Of a stretch of 64,000 nucleotides of DNA, positions 28,399 through 38,964 are shown piece after piece. The notes beneath the pieces are model-generated. The model had not been told where the DNA came from. It was given only the letters and a program-made list of their open reading frames with translations, and did not search any database. A program made the translations under genes and the position numbers. Source of the stretch: Tranzscheliella williamsii (lineage: Eukaryota > Basidiomycota > Ustilaginomycetes > Ustilaginales > Ustilaginaceae); NCBI GenBank assembly GCA_023212725.1, contig JALBYF010000019.1, positions 186,001 through 250,000 of the forward strand, in the 5' to 3' direction. Within the stretch, counting starts at the first letter, position 1. Each line of letters opens with the position of its first letter.

Positions 28399-31300
28399 TT
28401 AAGACGCTGGGGACGGTTGCGTGGGCATCGGTGTCGATGCTGGCTGGTTGCTGGTAGACGCAGAAGCCGACTGATGGCCTGAAGACTGGGCGGGGTGTGC
28501 GGCGGTTATGGGCGCGGGAGATCCAGCAGGAGCGGGCGAGCCTGACCCTGGCCCTGGCGTTGCGGTCCCTTCCTTGCTCTTCTTCTTCTTCTTCGACTTC
28601 TTCTGCTGGGCCGCCAGCTTATTCGCCATCTGGAGGAGCTGCAGCTGGCCGGGCGTAAGCTTAGCCATCTGCCCTCCACCTTCCGATTGCTGCTTTCTCA
28701 ATAGGGCAATCAGTCCAGCTGCCTCGGGATGTGCAGCCAGGGCGGACAAGGCCGAAAGTGGATCATCACTGGATGCCGACGCTGAAGGAGCCGGTACAGG
28801 CGACGCGGAAGGGCCCGTCGGGGCAACCACAGGTGAGGGTATTGTCTGCGTGTCGTCTGGCCTGGAAGACTTGAGCGGAGTCATTGGTGCCGGCGTTACC
28901 GGAGGTGGTCTTGCTTCACCTGTGATTGCTGTATTGGTAGGAGCCATTCTTGGCGACGGCAAGACCGGAGTGCTCGGCAAGATCGGCCTTACTGGTGCAA
29001 CTGCGGGCGTCAATGGCTTCGAAGTGGCCACGGAAGTGGAAGCTAGCGATGCCGAAGCGAAGGCGGCTGAGGTCACTGCTGATGCAGCGGTAGAGACGGG
29101 CGTCCCGGAAACGTTCCTCGGACTGAAAGCAGGAGATGATGACGTTTGCCCTGTCATCGCAGCGTTCGAGAACGGTGCTCTGACAGGAGCTGGAAGCACG
29201 GGCTTGGGTAGGGATGTGATTGATGGCATCGTTGGGGCGGATCCGGCAGTCTTTGGTTTTGGAGCAGCTACTGCTCCGGCGGGTGCTGATGCAGGGCTCG
29301 ACGTAGCCAGCGACTGCATTGCGTGCACGGCCGCTTGTTGACTGGCTTGAGACACACCAATGCTAGGTGCCGCGGGAGCCGGAGCGTTCGACTCTGTAGC
29401 AGGAAGTGGCGTTGGCAACGTCTGAGCTGCTGTCACCGGCACGTCTACTTTCTGGCTAGGAGCGTGAGAAGTGATTGAGGGTGATGTAGCCGGCGCTTCC
29501 TTCTTGCTTTGAGCAGCCTGTTGCAGCCGCATCCGTTCTTTCAGATGGGTCACCAGGTAGGCCTGTAAGACCTGAAGAGCTTGCTGTGCTCCTAGACTCT
29601 CGATCTGGGCCAGCTGGCCTGCATTGAGATGCCCAAACACTTGTGGGCTGAGGTAGAGCTTTCCGTCATGATGGACGATAGGTGGAGTCTCCAACAACGA
29701 TTCAATCGTCCCAGGTGCCGCCTTGGGTTTGTCGGATACGGCAGCTGAAGTGGCAGAAGGCGGCGCTGTGCCGATGATGAGAGGGATCTTGATGGCTGGC
29801 AGCGAGGGAGGCGCACTCCCGGGTTTCCCATCGGCGGATGCGATTGCAGTCGCCGACGGTACCTTGTCGACACCGGCAGCAAGAGAAGCTGGACTGCCGC
29901 TGGTGCCAATCGGATTGGCAGCTGCAGCCGCAGCAGCCTTGACGGCTTCCTCCTTCTGTTGTGCGAGGTTTTCTCTATGCTGCTTTGCAAGCTCCGAATC
30001 TGACATTGTGTAAAAGATACCCTTGCCCGGCTCGTCTGACCGCCGAGGGATCCTAGTGAAGTCGCGGGATGAACCGATGGCATGGCGGATCGAGCTTTGC
30101 CAATCACGGCCGGTGCGCCTCCCGTTGCGCTTGAACCAAACCCACCTGTTGGCTATCCATTCGTAGACTTCCTGCAGCGTCAGCTTGCCGCCCTTCTTAG
30201 CACAGTGATCCGATCGCAATGCCTGCGAAATCAGATCCACATTGGATAGATCCGGCTTGTCTTCGGGTCCGGGTGGGGGCTTGGTGGGCGCTAGTGATGT
30301 AACAGTGGGTAGCGCAGGCGAAGCGCTCCCGGCATTGCTTTGGCTGCTTTTCGCCTTGGCGTTGGCGAGACTCGCCGCTGAGGCAATAATGCTGGCAGTT
30401 GAGGGCCAGGCTGAAGACGCAGTCTCCAGAGTAACGGGAGTAGCTATACCGGTCTGACCATTCGGTGCAGTCGGCTGCGTTGCTGGCGACGCGCCGAAAG
30501 CACCTGTAGAAGTGTCTGTAGCACCCAGAAGTGTCCCGCTGGGCCTTGAAGATACGTTGTTTGGCGCAGGTAATGTTTGCAATGTCGCTGCAATAGTGGA
30601 GTCGGCCACGTGTGGCGATGCGGCCGTCAATGAAGACGTTGACCCCGTCGTCGCTTGACCGAAGCCTGGAAGAGATCCTGAGACAGCATTAGCAGCGGCA
30701 ATAATAGCTGAAGCTGCAGATGCCGAGGTGGGGTCGAAGGAAGAGGTGCTAGCTGGTGGAACCACAGAAGACGCCGGGGGTTCGCTCGCAACGACCGGAG
30801 CGCCATTGAGCCCCTGCACTGAAGAGGCGACTGTGCTGCTGCCGACTGCATCGGCCATGGTCTGAGTCAACGACGACTCCTCTACGTTCCCCTTTTTCTT
30901 CTTTGCCTTTGGCACTTTCGGCTTGGCAGATTTCGCCTTGGTAGGAGAAGCCTCTTCATGGGCCAAAGCTCCGACCGTAGTTGCAGGGCCGGGCTTTGAT
31001 GCAGACACGGTGCCAGAAGATGCTGACGGTGCGGGTGCAATAGGCACTGGGCGGGAAGAGCTTGCCATATTCACATCCATCATCACCACATCGTCGACTG
31101 CGGACGGAAGAGTGATAGCTGAGGTTGCTCCTCTATCCTTGGTAGGACTAGCTGACGCGGACAGCCGCTGACCCGAAGTGGACGCTGAGGCATCGGCTCT
31201 CGCCTTGGCAGCCTTGGCACGCTTGTCAGCATTGAGGGCCTCGATGCCGATCGGGGTTCCGACCTTGAGGGCTGGTTCTTCCTCGATAAGGGTCTCCCCG

Positions 31301-33195
31301 CGCTTCCTCTTCCTGCCGGCAACCCCTGCACCCAAGGCCCAAGAGGGTGTCGGTGACTCTTTCTTTACGTCGGCGGATGGGGCGTCGGTTATGCCTTGCT
31401 TCGACTTGGTAGCTTTGGCACCCTTCAATGCCTTGGCTCCTTTGGCACCCTTGACACCCTTGACACCCTTTGTAGGCCGTTTGCCCGATATTGCCGGTGC
31501 TGGAGTTGAAGGGTGTAAAACACTATGCTGATCTTCCTCGTCGGCGACGCTGGGAGTGCCAAGGCTGTCGCTGTTGTCGCTGTCATCTACATCATCATCG
31601 AATTCAGTCGGAACGGGACCCTTCTTCGGCATCTTTCCGCGACCAGCCCCCTTGCCGGAACCTCTGCCTTTACCCTTTCCTTTGCCTTTGCCCGTAGCAA
31701 TACTGTTACTAGAAGGCATGTCCGACAGTACAGGCTGGTACTTTGGTTTAAGAACAAGCCTGCGCCGAGGCTTCTCTGCCTCAACCTTTGACTTGACGGA
31801 AGATCGGCGACGGCGCTTGACTGCGTCTGTCTGTTGGTTGCCTCGGTCGGAGAAGTCGGAAGCATATGCATCGGACGCTTGGGCGTGGTCGCTCGGGTCG
31901 TCATCTTCTGCTTCGCTGGAGTCACTGGCGGAACGGGCTTGGGCTTCTTCTTCGCTGCTGAGATCTGACAGGGAATCAGAGTCGGGAGCTTTGGCTTGTT
32001 CGCCTTCCAGATCCGTTTCAGACGGGTCGGCGCCTGGTGGAGGGGGTAAGACAAAGTAAAAGACTCGCTCTGCGATCTGGATCTTGGTACGCTTGCCTAG
32101 AACTACCAGACCGCCCTTTTCGACCCAGACGTCATCGACAAAGGCGCCGTTCCTTCCAACTACGAGGAGGACAAATTGACCGTTGCCTTGCTCAACATCC
32201 ATTGTCGTTGATGCCGTCCCGTAGCCATCTCCGTTGGCCGCGTCGACATAACCGCCGTTGACGCGATTGAGATCGGTAGGCGAGGTGATACGGTAGGGCG
32301 CGGTGTTTTGTTGATAAGGGCCGCTGACCGACCGGCTATGCGAGCCATTGAGAAGGGTCGAGGAGGGATGTTGAATTGGCCCAGTGTAGTAAAAGATGCG
32401 AGCATGCAGACGGGAGATGGACTTGAGCGGTCCTAGATCGACGTCGACGTCGCCCTCGGCCTTGGACTCCGAGGTGATATGGGCTTGTAAAAGACCTGCT
32501 GCTGCGTTGGGCAATTGAGGCGGAAGAACGCCTGGCCTCTGTTGCTGCAGCTGACCTGGTCGACGACCGATGCTAACGTCTAGAGTCTGAATATAATACG
32601 AGAACCCGGGGAACTCTAGCTTTGCATATGCCTGTATCGGCCCTTGGTCCTCATCCTCGCCATCTTCTGGCTGAGCGTCCTCCATATCATCATCCCAATC
32701 CATATCGGTTCTGGTCAAAGCTTCGTTGAGGTCGACAGCTCCTTGGAAGGCATCCATGTTGAAATTGATTGCGTCGAGTCCTCTGGCAGCGCTATCTGGA
32801 TTGGCAGCTGTGTCGAATGGATTGGAACTCGCGTTGGTACCGGCATTCTGGGCAAGTGAAGATAGGTGAGAGAAGATGCCGTTACCTTCGGCCAACGAAG
32901 CGAGCAACTTGGCGTCATCTTCGTTGAGGCCGGCCACGGGATGTGAAGTGGTAGTCCGTTCGGTGGAGGAGACAGCCGGTGTGTTTTGATCCGACAAAGG
33001 AGCGGATGGCTGCGCTGCTGTTTCGAGGTGGCCATGAGGTGGTTTGGGGAGGGTAATGTCGGGCGCTGAGCAGGAAGCGGCGGTATCGAGCGTCTGAGCA
33101 GAGGTGGAAGCCACTGGGTATAGATTCTCGATGCCTGGCGGAGACGCTCTGCCCAACGCTGGCTGGCGCTGCACTGCACCAGCAGAGTCGGCCAT
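28399..33195 (-). CDS. FHL1: FHA plus forkhead transcription regulator (Fhl1-like)
   Basis: Intronless, 1598 aa from the ATG at 33195. An FHA domain begins near residue 190 (YAKLEFPGFSYYIQTLDV, SIGRRPGQ) and includes ISRLHARIFYY and FVLLVVGRNGAFVDDVWV. Basic Lys/Gly runs (KGKGKGKGRGSGKGAGRGK near residues 500-530, and KGVKGVKGAKGAK) follow. A forkhead DNA-binding domain lies near residues 980-1065 (LTLQEVYEWIANRWVWFK, DWQSSIRHAIGSSRDFTRI). The C-terminal ~500 residues are Ala/Pro/Ser-rich. The FHA-forkhead pairing matches yeast Fhl1, which controls ribosomal protein genes with Ifh1 in the nucleus. Orthology is inferred from architecture. The forkhead recognition helix keeps the usual RHAI-type core. 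Confidence 0.85.
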   Translation of the reverse strand: MADSAGAVQRQPALGRASPPGIENLYPVASTSAQTLDTAASCSAPDITLPKPPHGHLETAAQPSAPLSDQNTPAVSSTERTTTSHPVAGLNEDDAKLLASLAEGNGIFSHLSSLAQNAGTNASSNPFDTAANPDSAARGLDAINFNMDAFQGAVDLNEALTRTDMDWDDDMEDAQPEDGEDEDQGPIQAYAKLEFPGFSYYIQTLDVSIGRRPGQLQQQRPGVLPPQLPNAAAGLLQAHITSESKAEGDVDVDLGPLKSISRLHARIFYYTGPIQHPSSTLLNGSHSRSVSGPYQQNTAPYRITSPTDLNRVNGGYVDAANGDGYGTASTTMDVEQGNGQFVLLVVGRNGAFVDDVWVEKGGLVVLGKRTKIQIAERVFYFVLPPPPGADPSETDLEGEQAKAPDSDSLSDLSSEEEAQARSASDSSEAEDDDPSDHAQASDAYASDFSDRGNQQTDAVKRRRRSSVKSKVEAEKPRRRLVLKPKYQPVLSDMPSSNSIATGKGKGKGKGRGSGKGAGRGKMPKKGPVPTEFDDDVDDSDNSDSLGTPSVADEEDQHSVLHPSTPAPAISGKRPTKGVKGVKGAKGAKALKGAKATKSKQGITDAPSADVKKESPTPSWALGAGVAGRKRKRGETLIEEEPALKVGTPIGIEALNADKRAKAAKARADASASTSGQRLSASASPTKDRGATSAITLPSAVDDVVMMDVNMASSSRPVPIAPAPSASSGTVSASKPGPATTVGALAHEEASPTKAKSAKPKVPKAKKKKGNVEESSLTQTMADAVGSSTVASSVQGLNGAPVVASEPPASSVVPPASTSSFDPTSASAASAIIAAANAVSGSLPGFGQATTGSTSSLTAASPHVADSTIAATLQTLPAPNNVSSRPSGTLLGATDTSTGAFGASPATQPTAPNGQTGIATPVTLETASSAWPSTASIIASAASLANAKAKSSQSNAGSASPALPTVTSLAPTKPPPGPEDKPDLSNVDLISQALRSDHCAKKGGKLTLQEVYEWIANRWVWFKRNGRRTGRDWQSSIRHAIGSSRDFTRIPRRSDEPGKGIFYTMSDSELAKQHRENLAQQKEEAVKAAAAAAANPIGTSGSPASLAAGVDKVPSATAIASADGKPGSAPPSLPAIKIPLIIGTAPPSATSAAVSDKPKAAPGTIESLLETPPIVHHDGKLYLSPQVFGHLNAGQLAQIESLGAQQALQVLQAYLVTHLKERMRLQQAAQSKKEAPATSPSITSHAPSQKVDVPVTAAQTLPTPLPATESNAPAPAAPSIGVSQASQQAAVHAMQSLATSSPASAPAGAVAAPKPKTAGSAPTMPSITSLPKPVLPAPVRAPFSNAAMTGQTSSSPAFSPRNVSGTPVSTAASAVTSAAFASASLASTSVATSKPLTPAVAPVRPILPSTPVLPSPRMAPTNTAITGEARPPPVTPAPMTPLKSSRPDDTQTIPSPVVAPTGPSASPVPAPSASASSDDPLSALSALAAHPEAAGLIALLRKQQSEGGGQMAKLTPGQLQLLQMANKLAAQQKKSKKKKKSKEGTATPGPGSGSPAPAGSPAPITAAHPAQSSGHQSASASTSNQPASTPMPTQPSPAS

Positions 33196-34395
33196 CGCGC
33201 GCACGAAAATGCTGGGAGAGAGAGCGAAAGCTACGGATGCGGTCTGAGCCGTAAAGACGCGGAAGCCATGAGTAGAATTGGAATGCGGTGGACCAGAAGG
33301 CGATCTGCAAATGGACGATAAGCAGTTGTGATGTTCGGCGCCTTCCGACGCTACCTTGGCATCCTACTGCGGCCGTGCCGACAGATGTACGCGCTAGACG
33401 TTCTGAAGCGATCGGGACGGCACCGTCAGCGCCAGAGAGTAGGACGCCTTAATGGGTCGCGTTGCAAAGCGCGATGGTATCGTCACGAGCGCTGGATGAC
33501 GCAACAAGCTGACAGCTGCCTCGTAATGCACAGAGTTGGGCGGTGGAAAGGAGGCAAAGCTACGTCTGGGGTAGATGCTGATGCGAGGGCTGAAGAGGTG
33601 GATGGCGGATCGAACCGTACCTCGATGGACACGTTGGAGGCTGTTGCGGCCGAGGATGGATGGGGAGGAAGAAGCCATTCAATGTACATTCACGATGAAT
33701 GCTTGAAAACGCGGCACCCATTCCCGTAATGCGAGATGCGAGGATTCCCAATTGCCAACAATCCTGACCTTAAGCCTGCTTGAAATTTTGCTTCCTCTTG
33801 CCTGTCAACTCCCGAATTCAACGTCGCGTCTTGCAGTATCTGCCAAGCCGACTTTCGCCTAGCCAAGGCCTTCTCCACCCTAACAACGCCGAAACCCTCA
33901 CCAGGAAGAGCTTTGTAAGCTCGTGCTGTAGCTTCTGCCCGATGCGGTGGCGATGTAACAAATCATGATACAACTCACATCAGCCGTGCCATACATCACC
34001 GACCTAGTCTGCTGCGCGGGGCCTTGCATCACTAGTCGTATCCCTGCCCCATTTGCTGGCAGGTCAGCTTAGGGTCGGCATTCGGTCTTGACCAACGTTT
34101 GTGTGGGTGAGATGCGGAGGTGGAGGATGTTCGATGGTCTAACAGCAGAAAAGGCGGAAAAGCGAATAAATTACAGATTGTGATTTCATCTGTGTGCGTG
34201 CTTAGCGAGTGAAGCTTCGCGACTCTAGTTTGCTGGGCTCAGCCTTAGCTACACAGGACTGTCTGACGTTGGCCGTCTTCTCTTCACACCTTTCCTTTCA
34301 TCTGCCGAGCACCGAGGGTCTGCTGGAGCGTTACAGTGCAGCAGGTCTTCGAGAGAAGACCGGCCTTTGCTCGGCCAGCCTAAACAGCTCTTGCA
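33196..34395. other. 1.2-kb divergent intergenic region, no gene recognised
   Basis: Lies between the divergent starts of the FHL1-like gene and the unrecognised gene at 34396. Open frames near 33328-33729 (+) and 33394-33751 (-) overlap each other and have no recognised motif. It presumably holds two promoters and long 5' UTRs. Confidence 0.5.
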
Positions 34396-35899
34396 ATGTC
34401 TCGGTGCCGCGTCAAGCTTGACTTCGGACCTCAGGGAAAAGTCATCGCCTCGGTCAGCGAGTTCGAAGAGGTTCGTGTAGTGGCGGCCGCCCGTCTCAAG
34501 ATCGACAGCGCGGCAGTGCGTCTCTACGTGGAGGAGGGAAGCGATCTATGGGAGCTCGATCCCTCCGCGTTTCAGGACGTCGTCAGCGAGAATCGCGTCA
34601 TCTTCGTTCAGGCGGACCCGGCAGCCGCCTCGACGCAAACCATCAGCCCTGCCTTCCCACACAGCGCCTATCTCCATCTCACTGGTAGCCCTGCCGGATC
34701 GACTGCAGCATTCACGCAATCTGATCCTCAGCCCTCACGGCTGTCTACCGTCTCTGGTTATGCCACGCCGCTAGTTGATGGCAAACCGGACGACTTGGCG
34801 GGCCCGTCTACCGTCCCTCTCCACCGCCGGCGGGTGGAAGCGCAGGCGTCCGACGCGACATCCTCAGACTCTTCGTCTTCTTCCTCGTCTGGAAGCTCCT
34901 CTTCCGAGGACACAGACCAGCTGTCATCGTCCGACAACGCCGGTGGCGATCGCCGCTCCGAGTCGGTGCAAGATGTCACGGCCAGCTCGGCCACCATCCG
35001 CGCGGTCATGGGGCCGAATGGCCTCCCCGTATCCTCCAAGGAACGCTGGGACCCTCGCACCCATCGGGTAAGTCACCGTGCAGAACCTAACGGTGCAGAT
35101 CCAACCCGTTGCACCATCTAACGCACATTGCCCTTGCCTGCTTTCGTCATATGCTTTTATTGCCACTGCCTGACAGCTCATGTTTGAGAAGCTCAACGAG
35201 ATCATCAGCACGGAAACGATCTACTACACGCGCAAGTACACCGAGGAGCGGTACCGCGTCTTCCAGATGCTGATCGATCAGTACGGGGATGCGGGGAGCA
35301 AGGGCAACTTTCTGCGCGGCCGCACCGTGGTAGCGCTCATCTCGCGCGTCTCTTCGGTGCTTCGCACGGCCCGCGAGCGCGGCGAGAGGATCAAGCAGCC
35401 GTTCAAGTTTTTCTTCCCGCATCGTAAGGATGAGGAGCCAAGGGTAGCTTTGGTGTCGGCGGTGGCGGTGGCTGGTGGCGGGGAGGAGGGGGAGCAGCGA
35501 GCGGGGGAGTCTTCGCGGTCCGGGCGGGGTGGGCGGGGTGAACGGGGGAAGGGGAGAGGGAAGGGGCGGGCGCAGCCGCCCGAGATCGGGCGCCGGGCGG
35601 GGGGCGCCAAGGGGCGGCAGCCCGCGCGCGGCACACAGCGCGCCCCCATCGACCGCTACCGCCCGCGTCGCGACATCAGCCGCCGCGAGTGGGGCCGTCC
35701 GCGCTCCCACTCCCCCCCGCCCACCCCCGAACCCCCCCGCCCCGTCCCCCTCTTCCGCCCCTCCACCCCCACCCCCGTCGTCACCCGCGCCCTCGAACAC
35801 CTACCCCCACCCTTCGTACACCCCTCCCGCCAGTCCCTCCACACCCGCCCCCGCATGCCACACGACCTCCGCGCCAAGCCCCAGTTCACCCCCCACTAA
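34396..35899 (+). CDS. Unrecognised two-exon protein, possible beta-grasp N-terminus
   Basis: Exons 34396-35067 and 35177-35899 join in phase 0 across a 109-nt GTAAGT...GACAG intron, giving 464 aa. I do not recognise the protein. The first ~75 residues (SRCRVKLDFGPQGKVIAS, then LYVEEGSDLWELDPSAF and ENRVIFVQAD) have the strand/helix spacing of a ubiquitin-like or CIDE-N-like domain; this is a weak structural guess. A Ser-rich acidic linker follows. Exon 2 begins with a dense helical block (LMFEKLNEIISTETIYYTRK, YRVFQMLIDQYGDAGSKGNF, VVALISRVSSVLRTARERG) that looks like a real folded domain. The tail is Gly/Arg-rich, then Pro-rich and probably disordered. The C-terminal ~100 residues sit in very GC-rich sequence, so the stop is less certain. 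Confidence 0.7.
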
Positions 35900-36163
35900 G
35901 ACCCCGCTAAGCCACATTCTGTACTCTAGCATCTGTAACGCATACCCGCAGACAAACACCCGCTGCTCGCTCACGAGACAATGGCACACCGACACGCGGA
36001 CCCGACCCATGACAGAGAAGAGGGACGACCACGCCAGACAGGAAAGGCGTGCGTCAGAGCATTGTATTGCGCGTGCCACGCTTGGCGGGAAAGGCTGGAA
36101 TAAGGCAGCGCCTCGCGGGGGTGCGTGCCCAAGCGACTGACGCGGAAGTACCGCGGGGCACAA

Positions 36164-38073
36164 TCAAGCTTTGAGGGGGTCGTGGCCCCAGTCTGTGCAA
36201 AGAGGGCAAAAGTCAGTAAGGTCGACAGTGCGGCGATGGGGAGCAGAAAGGGGCTGTGCTGTCGTGGCGTTGCGGAACCGTGCTGCTGCGTTCGCCTGGC
36301 TGTGCTCGTTGCTGCTATACCCTGCCTGCGCGGACCCGGTTAGGTGCATTGGCCGATGATGAGCGGCCGGACGAGCAAGGAGTCTAGCCGGTTTGAGCCG
36401 TATGACGGGTATGCGAAAACTATCATCAAGAGAAATGGAAATGGCAGGCTAGCCGGCAGAGACGTCTTCCATGTCCAAGTCGGACTCTCCCGCTTCGTCC
36501 TTGTCCCCAGCCTCGGTCTGCGTCTCGCTAATCTCCGGTACGCTTGCAGATTCGGGCGTAGGCTGCTCGACTTGTACGTCCATTTTGCTCTCGCTGTGGG
36601 GATGATCGGCTCGAGCGCCGCCAGTGACGTGGGATTGGTCAATCTGCTCGATGAGCGATCCGGCCTGCGGGGCGTCAAGGCCAAGCAGATCGGCAAGCAG
36701 TTTCGTGCACTTGATCTTTTCTAGCTCAGTGCTTTTCAACAACTCCAGAGCTTCGCCATCCAGGCCCGGATCCGGTGATTTGGATACGAGCAAAGACAGC
36801 TTCAGCGACTCGGAGAGCAGAGATAGGGACTGTGCCGAGCGGACCTGTTGCGGCGCAGGGAGAAGTGGCAAGCAGGGTACTAGCGAGTCAGCACGTTCCT
36901 CGGCGCAGACGGTGACGGATCGCGGGAGCATAGCAGCTGAGGAGGACCAACTCACCATGATGTCGGCGCGTGCTTCGGCCTGAAACGCTTCCTGCGCAAC
37001 GCGGTACTTGTCCTTGTCGGCGATCTTATCGGGCGACGCAAAAAGGGACAAGCGAGGTAGGTGCTGTCAGACATAAGCCTAGAGTTGTGCGAGACATGAT
37101 ACGCACAGTAGCGAGCGAGATGAGCTCTTTGTAGCTAACCAGCAGATTGTCCACCTCGGCGTCGATAGATTTGTTGACGTTCTCCTCGAGTTGATCGAGA
37201 TGGTCCTTGGACGAGAGGCGCGTCTGGGTGCTTGCAGAGGCGGCGGCGGTAGATGCCATGGTCTGGGCCGAGCCGATGCGGCCAGTGTTGAGCGCTGTGG
37301 GCAAAGTGACATCGCTACGAAAGGCGGAGTGGGAGGTCTCTGGAGCGCCGTTGTCTGAAAGGAAGGGCAGGGTACCGTGCCAAGGCGAGGATGTTGGCAG
37401 AGACGCCGTGGTTTGCTGGTTAGATGTGAATAGGGCGGAAAACACTGGAGGAGTAGGACAGCACCTGCTGCCTGGGTGAGGCCGAGGTGGAGCTCAGAGC
37501 GGCTTAGGCAAAGCTTTGTATAGGTAGCAATGCAAGTGGAGCATGCCAGCACGGTGATGAAGGGCGCAACTGGCTTGACGGCCGACGGCAAACCAGTCTG
37601 GAAGAAGAAGGGATCGGGAGAAGCTCAGGGCGGATTGGCACAACAACTTACTCTTCAGGCTTTTGTAGCTCTTGGTCTGTTGAAGCTCTTCCTTGGACTT
37701 TTTCTCCTTGAGATGCTGCTCCTGAGCGAGATGTCGCTTGTTGTAGCTGTAAGTGTGTAAGAAGGGATGGAGCAAGCATGATGAGCGGGACGGGCAGAAG
37801 ACGGGCTGCCTGCTGGGAAGAGACTCACCTGACGACCTTCCTCATGTGCTTGAGGTCGTCCTCGGTGTACTTGTCGGCCTTCTTGTCAGGGTTCCTTCGG
37901 AGGATATCGACGATCTTGGTGCCAGAGTTGTGGCCGACAGTTTCGCCTCCCTCGCCGTTGGTCCAGCCAGAAGAGGTGGAGTCGCTTGACTTGAGCCACT
38001 TGTCGAGCTCGTCAGCGCTCATGTTGACGAGCTCGTTGAACTCCTTGATGACATCGGAATCCTGCTTGACCAT
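36164..38073 (-). CDS. DUF3140 protein, host gene of nested MED22
   Basis: Three exons: 38073-37829, 37746-37652 and 36192-36164, giving 122 aa. Introns are 82 nt (GTGAGT...TACAG) and 1459 nt (GTAAGT...GCACAG). Exon 1 has VIKEFNELVNMSADELDKWL and GHNSGTKIVDILRRNPDKK, exon 2 YNKRHLAQEQHLKEKK and KSYKSLK, exon 3 WGHDPLKA. The joined SLKNWGHDPLKA is the typical C-terminus of DUF3140 proteins, and the split codon A|AC is in phase, so the distant last exon is well supported. The family is small, found in bacteria and fungi, and without known function. The long intron contains all of MED22 on the same strand. The gene converges on the unrecognised gene ending at 35899. Confidence 0.85.
36193..37651 (-). 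other. 1459-nt intron of the DUF3140 gene containing MED22
   Basis: The donor is GTAAGT at 37651-37646 and the acceptor GCACAG ending at 36193, preceded by a pyrimidine-rich tract (TTTTGCCCTCTTTG). It is about ten times longer than other introns here. It holds the MED22 promoter (about 390 nt), all MED22 exons and about 255 nt downstream. Confidence 0.75.
36449..37259 (-). CDS. MED22: Mediator complex subunit 22 (Srb6/Med22), nested in an intron
   Basis: Proposed exons are 37259-37107, 37024-36956 and 36844-36449, giving 205 aa. Sequence runs DQLEENVNKSIDAEVDNLL and VSYKELISLAT, then IADKDKYRVAQEAFQAEA, RADIM and VRSAQSLSLLSESLKLSLL, the MED22 helical core; an acidic Ser/Glu tail follows. 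MED22 sits in the head module of Mediator, bridging activators and RNA polymerase II. Intron 2 (36955-36845, GTGAGT...AACAG) is clear. Intron 1 starts GTGCGT at 37106 and could end at CAG 37064 (43 nt) or AAG 37025 (82 nt); I prefer 82 nt because it gives the closer family match. The whole gene lies inside intron 2 of the DUF3140 gene. Confidence 0.85.
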
Positions 38074-38964
38074 GGTGTCGGTACGTGTGTAGTGTCTGAT
38101 GGAGTGTCGAGAGATGACTGGAGGTAAGAGAAGGTGTTGAGCCGGAGACTGATGCCGATGCTAGCTTGCTAAGACGGCAACATCGGCAAGTCACAAATAC
38201 AATCACCGGATGTGGAGGAAGAGTGCCGTTGGATGAGCAGATCGTTTGTTGGTAGGCGCAGGCTAGGTGAGAGACCCCCGAGGTAAGTTGTCAGTGTGCG
38301 TAAGGTCTGACGACAGGATTGGCATGCGGCGTTCATAGGCGAAAGACGGCACTAACCCTATGACGAGGTTGCTAAGCGCCTCATACACTCTCACACTTGT
38401 GACTGACGCACACGCTTGAAAATCTAACATCGTTCTAATGCGACCCACACCTTGCAGTTGTGCATGACTTCATCCGAAACTAGAAACATCACTTCGACGA
38501 TATTGGGCCCGCTCAGCAGGGCACCGGTACTTATACCGAACAAGGCCGAGATAGTCGGCAAGTCATTCGAGCAAGTCTTCCTCAAGCGGCGACTCGCGCC
38601 TAACGCTGATGTCCTGCAGGCCGTCGCGGCCGACGGCTTCGACTGGCTGCATCTGACCGCCCCAATCGTGCCCCTTCGTGCCCCTGTATCCCCGCTTGAC
38701 AACCATCGAGCTTGTTGTCATTGTCTGGCGTACAGCAGAATCATGACAGAAGACTATCTTGCTGGGCTATTGGGATCTTCAGTATAGACCGCCGATGCTT
38801 TTCAAACACTTTGATGATCCTTCTGATGCTTGTGCGTGTCTAGCAAAGGTTTGAGCGTTCAGAACAGCATAAGCGCCTCGATACGGACTGCTTGGCGCTA
38901 GGCCATGTAGCGACAAGGAGAGACTTCGGTTGTCATTGCGAACAAAAACTTCGTAGCGTGCTGA
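38074..38964. other. DUF3140 promoter and HNH-gene 3' flank; weak ORF only
   Basis: About 890 bp. A plus-strand frame from an ATG at 38464 to 38787 (107 aa, containing GKSFEQVFLKRRLAPNADV) has an ordinary composition, but no family or splice partner was recognised. An antisense frame covers the same DNA. I do not call a gene. Confidence 0.45.
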
